This document shows, piece after piece, positions 35,092-47,016 of a stretch of DNA of 64,000 bases. The notes under the pieces were generated by a model. The model was not told where the DNA came from and did no database searches. It was given only the letters and a program-made list of their open reading frames with translations. The position numbers and the translations under genes are program-made. The first letter of the stretch is position 1; the number at the start of each line of letters is the position of its first letter. This DNA is from Alisma plantago-aquatica (lineage: Eukaryota; Streptophyta; Magnoliopsida; Alismatales; Alismataceae): positions 882,619,335 to 882,683,334 of the forward strand of contig OY856410.1 in assembly GCA_963693085.1 (NCBI GenBank), given 5' to 3'.

Positions 35092-38041
35092 TGTAATGAC
35101 CCCCTCCCCCTATTAATCCCCACTAAGGTGGACTAAGAGGGAAAGAGCCATTATCATATTCACAAGATTGAGATTTAGTAATCAACCAGAAATAATTCTA
35201 AATTTCATTGAATTGGAAAAGAGTTTGGTAAAATATGGAAGATAAACTCTACACTAAGGAGTTACATAATATGAGAACCTATTATATGAAACTTCAAATG
35301 AAAATATCTAACTAAATCCTTCGTGGTGACATTAAGTATCTTTCCTTTTGGCGCCTTCTTCTTTGGTTGTTGATTTTGTAGAATAACAATAGTTTAACCT
35401 AAAACATTGTGAAACAAAAAATGATCAGTATAACAAGTTATACTGGTATGTTGGGGAAATGAAATATTTGCATATAGGTGTAGTAACATAATCAACCAAA
35501 TATTGTTATAGAAACAAAATTTACATTTTCATAATAACTCCTTAACCCTTATTTACTCAACCTCTAGGATACCCTCTCTTAGGATTTTGTCCCTGTAGTG
35601 GACTTAGGCCACCTGCCCAATCTTGGTCTTGGTGCCATGTTGGTCTTTCCAATTTGGGGCTTGACCTCATATGAACTTCCTAATCTGAGGCTTGGTTCCA
35701 TGTTGATCTTCCCAATCTAGGGCTTGACCTCATATTACCTTTCCAATACGAGGCTTGGTCCTAGTCATCTCAATGACTCTCTCTCATTCTCTCTATTCTC
35801 AAACTTCTAGAGTGTCGAGCAAGTTATTCATATATTACACAATACTCATAGGGGCCTTATAGATTGCAGGCAAGTAAATAAAAATCCAACTATTTTGTTT
35901 GCAATCAATTCGATAAAACTCCAAGGAATCATGGAATTCAGTTAAGGTGAATAGTCTTAGGCATAACTACATACCTTTCTCAGAAGTGATCAAAGTCTAA
36001 GCAAATATTCAGTTGAGATTAAGGAAGAAATCATCCTAAAATTATTCCATAACACCCAAGTATTAATTTTTTGATCATAAACTCACATTAAGACCGACTT
36101 GGATCCCAAGTTAGGATTTTGGTTTCAAACTAGGTTTTGATTAGGGTTTTGGCTTTCCAAACCCTAATTAGCATATTTAAGGCTTTTCTAACTTGCAAAC
36201 TATAAATTTGATGTTTTATGCATTTTCAGTCTCAAATTAAGAAAATGATGTCCTATTTATCCAAAAAGACTCAATTTTATCCATTAAAGTCATTTAAGCA
36301 CATTATGATCATTGTAATCAAGAAATTAGGGTTTCCATTCTTTTAATATATTAAAGTTAGTAACTTTAGGTACTTTTAGAATTAGGATTAAATTTAGGTT
36401 TTGAAACTATTTTTATTAGAATCCATGCATTTTTTTGATCTTATTTTTATTATTGGACAATCATATGATGTTCTATAATTTTAGCAAGACTAATGATTTC
36501 TAGCCAATGAGATCCCATCACCTAAGTGATGAGCCCGAGTCTCGGCCTTGCCAACTCGGTTGGGTTGAGCCAACAGGCTCATGCTGGCTAGGGTTGGTGC
36601 ACTTGATTGGACGCACGTTACTCATGGCGAGAAAGAAGAGAAAGGGATAGAAAGGCCCTTACATGTGTGAAGAGGTGTTAGGGGCAGAGTGATCTTTTCC
36701 CTCCCTATCTTCTTCTTCCTCTCATCTACTCACGAGAAGACTCTAAAGAGTGAAAGGGAAAGTTGACTCTGGGATTCAAACCTCCTTAGCAACCAACAAG
36801 GTTATTTGGTCCTCTGTCATGCTCCCACCAACGCAAGTAGATTCTAGCAAGTGAAAGGGAAAGTTGACTCTGTGATTCAAACCTCCTTAGCAACCAACAA
36901 GGTTACCTAGTCCTTCATCATGTTTGCACAAACTCATTGAGGGATCCAATCTGGAGGTGGCCAGAGTTTATAGGACGAAGAAGATGTATCTCCGGCGAGA
37001 CAATAGCGAGAGCTATGGATGAAGGAAGGTACTAGAGGGGAAATTGAGGGCAAGTACAACTTCATAGGGTCTCATAATGTCTGACAAAGAAGTTTTTAGT
37101 CTCTTTAAAGGGTGGTATCCCCTTTTATAGTCCATTGCTATGGTGGATGGTCAGCAATAATACTAATAATTAGGGGAATGTTTAATAACCTTACAAAGTA
37201 GGCAAACTTAGTATGAATAGGTGTGGTTTCCTCCTATTAATCTACTAGAAAGGTTTCTAGTTTTGCATATGCACTAGATCACGAGGAAAACAACCAGGAA
37301 AGTCATCAAAGCTATGTTCCTATTTCCTTTCTCGGCTCAGGGTAGATTATGATCTCATTATCATTAGATCCTGACCCTAGGTCTAGAATCTCACATGACA
37401 AAATACATGTTTGAGGATTGTTTTTCCTAATAGGAATATATGTGTGACAATAATTTATATTTCCATTAATTCATTCACTTTAGGGATTTTCATAAATTCC
37501 ATATATCTATGCTTTTAATATTTTAATTACAAAATTTAAAGGGAAGTCTTAATTATCTTTTTCTAGGTGTTGGCGATATTGAGGATCGAAATACTAAAGT
37601 TAAAGATACTTTTCTTATTCTCCAATTCCCCCTTTTAATCCATTTATTTAAGACATCAAGTTAACCCTTTTCCCTTCTAAAATAGTCTATATGTCTTATT
37701 TGGATTACTATTCTCATTTACAACAACATAGAAATGAAACCAATCCATTAGTTATCTTCAATACCACTTTTCTAGAAAGTTTCGCACAATTTCACGTGTA
37801 AACTATTAATCACTCATTAGCTTTAGTAATTCATTTATTTTGGGATTTTGTCTCTTTATTTTCCTCATATCCATTATTGGTTTATTGAAAATAGTGAAAA
37901 CCACGAAACCATTGCAAAGGAGAATTTATAAGTTAAATCCTTACTTTTAAAACAAAGCATGCCAAGTTTCTAATATATCCTCATTATACAAAAATTTGCA
38001 TTTCATATATGTAAATACATGTGAGAAACCATGTTATAACA
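35092..38041 (-). repeat. gypsy-2 5' LTR (2950 bp)
   Basis: The plus strand starts TGTAATGACCCCCTCCCC and ends ATGTTATAACA. A putative minus-strand TATA box (TATAAAAGG) lies at 37121-37129. It carries a 100-bp tandem duplication (36737-36930) and more minisatellite units than the 3' LTR. Confidence 0.93.
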
Positions 38042-38046
38042 CATGT
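38042..38046. other. gypsy-2 target-site duplication, right (CATGT)
   Basis: Exact copy of the pentamer at 27054-27058. Confidence 0.9.
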
Positions 38047-40825
38047 CATTCTTTCTTATTGGTTTGCAATGTGCAGTACATGAATTTTCTAAGGAAAGTA
38101 TGAAGATATTCAGCAGAAAAATGTGTTTTGAAAATGCAAGAGTTTTTTTTCAAATGAGTTGGTAGAAGTTGTTTCTTAATGATCTCTTTTGTATAGTAGA
38201 AAGCGTTTTATTTTGACCAATTTTAGAAATTTGAAGTCATGGACAGTAGCACATGTATAGGGATCCTGGGGATATTGAACCACCACGAGTAAGAGAGCTT
38301 GTTTTTCTACAGTAGCTGCTCCATAACCATCATCCTCTTTGTCATACTAATTCCAAAAACAAAGGAAATGGGAGGATGGCATTGTTGAGGTTGACAAAAC
38401 ACAATGGACAACTGACTTCCTTCTCTATCTTACTCTTTATCCCTCCCTCCTTTACTCTCACACTAACCACTAACAAGTTTTATGATATAGGAACCCCACA
38501 CTACAACAAGTCAATTCATGATTATCAAGAATGATATAGAAAACAATATGAAGTTGACAACAATAGCCCCTCAATTTAGCATCACATTTACCCACATCTA
38601 GGACGTGTAGATGGGAGAAAAAATCTTGAATTCATTTTGGGTGCTGATCGTAGACTAAAAGGAAATTTAACAAGGTTTCACCACTTCCAACAACTATTAT
38701 AGTGAGAAAATGGAAGAAATTCACCTATACCTTGGAATTATACCTATGAGGAAATAGAACACTACCTTTTAAGCTCTAGTGTTTCATAGATGATGAAATT
38801 AAGGGAAGTGGCTACTAAATTTTAGCCACAAGAAGCTACATATGACTAAAATACACCAACAAAATTGTTGGTGGTTTCTTTCTTCTCTGTAGGGCCCTAG
38901 GCGGTCTCTACCTCTATCCAAGCCACAAATTTGTTTTATAGAATGTTGAAGAGCATACAACAAAAATAGGTGGCATGGAGTAGTCCATTGGAGATTTCAA
39001 AAACTCACCAGAGAATTGATGTGGGATTCTAGAGCCTATATTAAACACTAACAGCCACAATCCTCTTGTCTTATCACCTTAGGAGGTAGCACTGATGCCA
39101 TGTTGTTGATCTAATGAAACTTGTGTCAATATGTGTTGATCAAATGACTACATGAAAAACATCATCTACTATAAAAGTCCCATATTCACATAAGTTCAAT
39201 AGAGAAAATAGTGAAAATACATATCTCCCATATAACACTCAAAATAATCATCATCTTGTTCCATTGCAAAATATTGATTTGTAGAAGTTGCAACCAGCAG
39301 ATTCACCTGCTAGAGGTAGAAATAGATTCAACTTCACTAGAGAATTCACTAATTTGATCAAAACTAGACAAATCAATGAAGAAGATACCAAAAAATATTC
39401 ACGACACAATAACAGTACATGTTGACCCAATATGCGATACATATTGAAAGTCAAAGTTGACCAGTCTCAACAAAAAATGTTTCTCAAAATTGTTAATTTG
39501 TAATATGTCGTCATTTTAGTAGAAGGCAAAGGTGCTCAGTTGGAGATAGGGTGTAACAATATAACTAATGACTAAGGGTGATGACTCTTTCTTGAAATTG
39601 ATTCTTTTCCTTTCTTGGGAAATCTCTGATGGCATTTCTTCCTTCTTATCAACACTAGGGAACCAAAATTGGAAGAGCTTGACTTTGGATAAACAAAATT
39701 TTAAACAAGGTGAAATACCACGTGTGGGTCTCTACATGAGATTATTTGACTAAAAATATTGACATAAAGTTTGACATAAAGGATACATGGTTTATGTAGA
39801 GACAACCCATTGTAAACGGGCCAAAGGGAGAAGTTCTTATGAAAAAGGAACTAAGAAGATAGTAGTTTAAGATGTACTTGTTGAAGTTGACCTGCCATAT
39901 ACTATTGATCTATGAAGCATACACCAAACAATGGTGTTAGTATAGTAGGGCCTATACAAATCAAAGGTATCTTAGGAAGTGATTAGAACTACTTTTGAAG
40001 GATGGTTAGATGGTAAGTTATCATCTCAGTTATAGAGAAATTATCAACTAGATCCTCTAGGTTGACCTCATAATGATAGGATTTCATTCTTAGGCTTAAG
40101 GTTTATACTCACTGTATCAATATAAAAGTTAAGCAATGCCATTGATATAACTTCTTATACAAATACTAAAAATAAGTCCTGACATTGCAAATATATTAGT
40201 GATAAAATTGGGTTCCTATGACATATAGATGCCAACAAGAAAATGTGATATTTATATGATCAGCCTAATACAACATGAAGTAGATCATATGGAAAGGAAT
40301 CTATAAGTGTGATCCGTTAAATTTATAATTACTTCCTATTGTAAACACATGGCTTCTCATTCTGTTCTCTTCAAGATGTTCCCCATAAGGATAGGGTAGA
40401 CAATGGCTATGAATATAACTGACAAATGTTGATTGACAAAAAAAATATCAAATGAATCCTAGAAATGATCTAATGCAATGAATTCACAGTTTATGGACAA
40501 CACCATGGTATTAAAAGTAATTTTGAGTATAATTTGTTTTCAAAAGATTTCTAATGCATGCATCTCTCTTAAAAAGGAAGAATATTTATTTCTTGCTTCT
40601 AGATTTTAGCCTTTAAAGTGCATAAGGATTATTGGTAAGTTGAAATGAATTCTAATTTATATAGAAGGCAAAAACTATATGCATATTTGTACCCATAATT
40701 TGTAATAATGCATCCCATTTTCGAGCACATTGTTTATGCATCGAGTAGGAAAAAGAGAAACACAAGTCGAATGGAAGCATTTGCCATCTCCATTTATTTA
40801 TTCATATGAATGACATCATAAATTA
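38047..40825. other. Unassigned AT-rich stretch
   Basis: No protein family, repeat or RNA gene was recognised. A 61-codon plus-strand frame at 39568-39753 has no visible domain. It is bordered by gypsy-2 and copia-2, so it may be the oldest background sequence in this part. Confidence 0.4.
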
Positions 40826-41436
40826 TGTATACACCTCAAGAGACAAGCATATGATGATTGCAATGGTAGACTTTGTTATTGGTTTAAATATTAGTAAAGG
40901 CAAATCTAATTATTATGTTTTCTTCGACATTGAGATCACAATTAAATATAATTATGTCCTAAGAATGTTTTGAATCAATGATATATGGATTGGTTTGAGG
41001 ACCTGGACATAATATTATATGTATACGTAAGCATAGAGACTCTTGTTATGTTCCTAGGGAGATATCATTGTGGATATTATAGGAAAAATAATACATAAGA
41101 ATAGTATGTATACTGAGCAATGACTATGTCTCTTTAGTCATAATATTGGATATAAACTCAGATGTATGTGTACTTGTAGAGAACAAGTTGTAATAGACAA
41201 ACCCACTTTGAGTATGACACATGGAAGCCATGAATGACAGTCACAATCATATGTCTATGTGATAGTGGTGATTGTGGTCCTTAGACACATGTTGTTTGGT
41301 ATATTTTAACATTACCCAATGTGAGCTTTAATAAGGGTTTCCATACATGTTGTGCTTGGGTGCATTGTGAGTGATGTAGAAGGAATTTGTCCCTCCTATG
41401 GGAGTGATATCCATGACCACTTGATGAGTGAGACTA
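40826..41436 (+). repeat. copia-2 5' LTR, first part (611 bp)
   Basis: It starts TGTATACACCTCAAGAG and matches the 3' LTR from 56118 (shared CATATGATGATTG, GGTGATTGTGGTCCT). It breaks at GAGACTA where the LARD begins. Confidence 0.87.
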
Positions 41437-44400
41437 TGTAAAAAGGCGAAATCACCCCTTTACTAAAAATTTGAAGAATTGACATCCATTCCAAACTCAC
41501 TCAAATGTATGATGGAATGGGCATAAATTTTGCAAATTTATTAAACATTGGTATACAAAAAGACCATTGGAAAGCAATGGAATAAAAATTAACTGACTAT
41601 ATTCAATTTCATAAAAAGGTTTACAAGATATAATAAATTCTCCCATTAGGGTTTACATAAAGATACACCATTAGGATCTAGATAGAGGGAAGTCTAAACT
41701 ACTACAATCTTGTCTCCAAGCAACATCTCCATCAGCTAGGTCCAAGCCAAAGATGTGTTCTCCTTGTCTTATCCATCACCTTGCTCAGCACCTGAGTGGT
41801 TGGGAAGGCACCCAACAAAAGGGAAAGGGAAGAAAAGTGTGTGTCACAAAACAAATCTAGGATAACAAGAAAAGAAAAGTAATAAAAATGGGCTATGGTT
41901 CATCGTAAGATGAAGATAACAAGAGTATGAGGCTATATATCAACAAAGCTTGCCATTAAAAAATATAATAAAAAGGATTTGCATGTAAGATAATTATGTC
42001 TACCTAAGTAAGTAGGGTTGAGGAACCTACTGGTGCTATAACCTTAGGTGAGGGGATAATAAGACATTCCCAGTCACCTACAATAATGTGAGGAGAATAA
42101 AACATTCCCCAGGGCGAATAAATACATGCCCTCTGTGGGTGGTTATACATAAGTACCACTACTTTAAATTAAATAGAACATAGATCTACATGCTAGAAAA
42201 AGTAGTTATGGCAAGAATAATCATGTGAATCAATAAGCATGGCAGTGGGGTTTAGAACCCAAACAATAAGAGACTATGATCTAATTTGAGGCACAAGAAA
42301 TTAGGGTTTCAAGAAAAGAGTTACATTCAATTAAGACTCATTAGGGAATATTAGGTTAAGGTAAAGATATCCCAACTAAGGTGTTAGATGCACATACCTC
42401 TTCCTTAGAGTCCTAGAAACCACTTTTCAGAACCTTTAAATGAGATATGGATCCACTTGTCCTAATATCATAACCATGTTCATGAAGAACTATGTTCATT
42501 CGTTAAAGACTTAAAACCCTAAAGTTACTAACTTTTTCTACAAACCATTGATTTAAGTCCTAAAACCAACACTAATGTATTAGTAATTTTCTGATCAAAA
42601 TGGCATTTAATTTTATGTATTTTGAAGATATGGACATTTAGATACATTTTTGGTGATTTTTAACTAATTAATCCATTTTCGAGAAAATCGCCTTCGACAA
42701 AACTTGAAAGTAACCTTTGAAAATATTTTTATTAGAAATATCACATTTTTATGAGTTCAGAACATATTTTATTTTAAATTTTGGATAAACGAATAAAAGG
42801 ATATGAATTTTTTAAAATGAACCAGTTGGAAATTACCACGTTGGCACTTTGTACCAAACAGAGAGAGCGAGAGAGTGAAAGGATGGGCCCCCCACTGACT
42901 TGGCCCAATAAGGGGCGGCCAAGTCACGCGGTGAACGTCTGGGTTTGACTCATCTAAAACAAAAACAAAACTAGGCCAAAAGACCTTTGTACCCTTGTGC
43001 GAGAAACAAAAGGAAGAAGAGAGAAGAAGGACAAAGAGGAAAATCACGTGGGGAATCATCCCCTTCCTTCCGTCCCACCATGGCTGCGAGAGCAACATGG
43101 CTGGACCTCGGCCGAATAGGGAAAAACCAAGTTAAACGAGCAAACAACGAACTAAGGTCATGAACTCGAAGAGCAAGCTGCAAGGAACTCACCGAAGCCA
43201 TCAATTTAGGCGTGGGTGCATCTGAGAGGAGAGGAGAAGAGACACAAGTCGAGAAGAAAAATTGGATCGGGTGTGGTTGCAGAGGATATGTGCAAAGAAA
43301 TTGAGAGAGGAGGAAGACTTACCAAGGTGTGACGCAGCCATAGACACCAATATATATAGGTGAGGGTGAGTTAAACCAAGAAGAGACATGTGACCTCAAA
43401 GACTTGTTGTACAAGGTTGATGTGTTTCCAGAATAGGAAACAAGAGATCACAAATATAGGTTTAATAGATGCAAAATCTTCTCCTGATTCCAACACAACA
43501 AAAATCGTGAGAAACAGATGAGAAACGAGCGAGAAAAGCCAAAAACATCGGACCAAACACCCACGGTTACTGTTCATGGAGGGGTTGTCTCCTACCCGAG
43601 GTAGGAGATAAAATCCACACCATCCACACATGATCGGATGGTCCTCACTGGCGTGTGCATTAATTGCATTCCCAATAAAAATCGAATAAAGTTCAATTTA
43701 AATTATTTAACTTTTTATCTTTTCTTATTTGAGGCTGCAAACGACCTCTAAAATTTATAAAAAAATGATACCCAACTTATTTTGGACATGATGAATCTGA
43801 ATATGTAATTAGATTTTCCTTTTGAAGACTTTTACTATTTTATTTAAGAAAATCTTATTTTCTCTTTCCTCATACATTAATGACTCTAGGATTCTCCAAA
43901 AATAATAAAAGTTCACATATAAGTCATATTAAGTATGGGGGATACGAATTTGCCATTATTTCCATTTGTTGGTGTTGTTTATTATTTTAATTAATGATTT
44001 TAAGGTTTTGCATACTTTCTCTCTCCTAAATTTATCTTCTCATCAAATATTTTCCAAATTGAGTCAAAATTCATCCAAATATATATTTTAACATGTTGAA
44101 CACGAATTTAGCATTATTTTTTCAAGACTTTTATTATTTTATTTAATACATTTACATTTATCACTTATTTTATCCTTTTAATTTATTATAGGCATCTAGA
44201 AACTTTCTAAAAATGTAAAACTTGGCCAATGAGTAATACTAAACGTGAGGAACATGATTTTGACATTGATTAATTTTTTTTCAACATTATTTTTAATATT
44301 TTTGGTCTTTATATCATTTTCTCTCTCCTAGATAAAATAAAATATTTAACATCGACCAAATTAGATTAAAATTCATACATAGACTAATTTTGACATGTAG

Positions 44401-44969
44401 ATTATGAATTTGTGTTTTGTTTCCACTTTTGAAGTAATTTACTAATTTATTTAATAATTCAGAGAAAAACTCATATTTTCCAATACCAATTAATGCAAAG
44501 GTAATTATTGATTTTTTCAAAATTGTGAAACTTGTCATTCAAGAAAACTCAAACCCAAGGAAAAGAACCTCATGTTATTTTTAATCAATTAGTCTTTATT
44601 TTATAAATTTTATCCCATTGTCCATTATTACCAATATTTCCCATATTAATTAATCCAATATCATATTTAAAGCAACATTATTCATTCCTTTTTCTCTTCC
44701 TTGCTCCATAAGGCTAAGGAATGATCTAGAATGAATATATTTTATTAATATGTCACATGAGTGGTATATTTGCATATTAGACCCTTATTAGAAATATTTA
44801 ATGAGGTATTTGTGCATAAACCCAAATGTTGGCATAAATGGTGATCAAAATCACCCCAAACCTCTAATAATTCCACAAATTGAATATCAAGGCCAAAAAG
44901 GATAGAAAGGAAAGGAAAATATGGGAAAGAGGGCCAACAAACAAAATGTCTAAGATTCAATATATTACA
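41437..44969 (-). repeat. LARD 3' LTR (3533 bp)
   Basis: The plus strand runs from TGTAAAAAGGCGAAATC to CAATATATTACA. A putative TATA box AATATATATA lies at 43349-43358 (minus strand, upstream context GGTTTAACTCACC). A degenerate tandem array of about 150-bp units at 43680-44560 is missing from the other LTR. Confidence 0.9.
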
Positions 44970-47003
44970 ACACTCCACCCCTTAAACCGGATTTCATAAC
45001 TGAAATCACAAGAAAGAAGGGAAGGGTGAGTGTGTAACAGCTCATTACCATACTTCAGGTTATTCCACTAACCAAAACTTCCACCAACTACTCATCATCA
45101 GTCATATTCTTAAGGGTCACCTAGGGTTCCACTATTTAGATATTCTTTTTAGGAGATTTAACATTATTTACATTTTTGGCTCATTAAAATTATATTCATA
45201 ATAATATCACATTATCATTATTATTCTTTAAATTATGTCATGTCCTATTCATTTGGTTTCCAAAAAGAATTATATTCCATTATCATGCACAATTAGAGGT
45301 TACTCAAGTATCTCAATATATTTGATCATTAATAATTTGGATTTACACTTCATTATGCTCATATTATTATTATATTAATTATAACAAAATATCTTGAATG
45401 TGATGGGACATTTTATTCAATTTGTTATAAAGCCAACAATTAATCCAAATTATGTCACATTGATTAGTTGTATATTAAGCATTGTCACATTACCTTTCTT
45501 ATTCACATTAATGTCATCATTATTCATTTTCTCATATTTATTCACTTCTTATTATTGATTATGCACATTTATGTGAATCCAGTTACTTCATATTCCTATT
45601 GAAGCCATTACATGCATTTTAATGATCAAGGTGGTACATATGTCATATTAATGATTTGATTCTCATACCAAGACATGATTATGTAATTGATTAGGTGTGT
45701 ATTAGAGAACTAGGTGATATGCATTGCACATTGATAACTTGATTAATATGTAATTATAAATATATATGTATATATATATAATTTATGTGTAACAAAGTAT
45801 GTTAACTAATTATGACACATAATGCCACTAATTTAACATGAATATCATTAAGGATGTATATGCTAAGGTTATATGATTACAACTTAGGGTTTATGATCAA
45901 CATGATCATTATTTTTGCATATAACTTCTTAGAATGTATTAAGTCCAAGATTAGGTTACAATTATCTTACTCATCATTTCATTAGGGTTTATTGGTTTAT
46001 GAAATGGTTAGCACCTTGCATCCACCATTAATAAATGAAATATTCATATTATGTGCATTAGATCTTTATCGGGGTTCAAATATATGTAATATTCCTTAGA
46101 TGATAATTATTTGTTCATTAATATATAAACAAGCATGTTAGGGTACCACTATTACTTGTTTGGTCAAGACCAAAGATCCAAGCCTACTAACCTCCTATTC
46201 ATGGAGTTAGGGTTTCTAAAGATAGATTAGATAGATTTCAAGATGTTAAAGGGTTCCATCCCCCTAAAGAGGATTTCATCCTTGAAATCTAACCACTCAA
46301 CACCATCAAACTAACTATACTCCACCACTTAAAGGGTTTGACCTATCAAGACAAACTACACTAGGGTTAAAGGGTGAGTCTACTACACCATGTATAAGAT
46401 CCATCACACTTCCACTTTGTACTCTGATAGCTCACTTAACCCTGAACTTCAAAGTCTAGGTTCTAGGGATAAACTATCCAAGCATGTGGTCCTAAGGGAC
46501 ATAAGGAAACTATCTTGGTATCCATCCTCAAACAAGTCATCATACACCTAAACTTAGGGTTCCCAAAGATATAAAACATAGAAGTATAAGGTTACTATTG
46601 CCTAAAAGTAGACTATTTCAGACAATCCACATCAGCTTAGGCCAAGTCGGTATCATATGGATCTGGGAGTCCTCATAAATCAAGCTAGTGGCACGGAGGA
46701 AAATATTGCCAGCCCCTAGAACTTGATCCTTTCTAGACACCTTTGCTTCAACTTCATACCCTAATAGTAGCCTAAAGGCAAACCTAAACAACATCAAGTT
46801 AGTATGGCTACTCACATCTTTTAATTGTAAATATTTTAGCTTTTTACTCAGTGTAATTCTAATGCGTATCTATAAGATCCAAAATCAACCTGCCATAAAC
46901 ATATGTCAAATCTAGGGTAAGCATGTAACTTAAAGGGAACTATCTAGGTCAAGAATTCTAATTACGGAGACAAATTTGATATAGTCAGATTTTGACTACC
47001 ATG
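44970..47003 (-). other. LARD internal region, non-coding, with leader block and purine tract
   Basis: Next to the 3' LTR the minus strand reads TTTAAGGGGTGGAGTG, a polypurine tract preceded by TGATTTCAGTTATGAAATC. A second, similar pol-end-like block, GATTTCAAGGATGAAATCC with TCTTTAGGGGGATGG, sits at about 46255-46290. 46630-46740 matches the gypsy-2 leader. The rest is AT-rich, and no gag or pol motif was found in any frame. Confidence 0.75.
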
Positions 47004-47016
47004 GGCTCTGATACCA
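47004..47016 (-). other. LARD primer binding site (initiator tRNA-Met)
   Basis: The minus strand reads TGGTATCAGAGCC, directly abutting the 5' LTR. It is the best-preserved primer site in the window. Confidence 0.95.

Larger units (their letters stand above)
27059..38041 (-). mobile_element. gypsy-2: complete but inactive chromodomain Ty3-gypsy retrotransposon
   Basis: The 10,983-bp element is bounded by perfect 5-bp CATGT duplications. On the minus strand: 5' LTR (38041-35092), primer site, leader, gag, protease, RT, RNase H, integrase, chromodomain, polypurine tract, 3' LTR (29856-27059). Coding parts are more decayed than in gypsy-1, with several frameshifts and two lost integrase aspartates. 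Confidence 0.93.

Noticed and set aside
39568..39753. A 61-codon frame as a small gene
   Set aside because: Length is within chance for AT-rich DNA, with no domain, no homologous copy and no clear promoter.
42769..43631. Minus-strand frames of 77-109 codons in the LARD LTR, with a similar set at 48315-48941
   Set aside because: They lie near the putative TATA box and are partly conserved between LTRs, but LTR duplication explains that. No domain is visible and frames are broken differently in the two copies.
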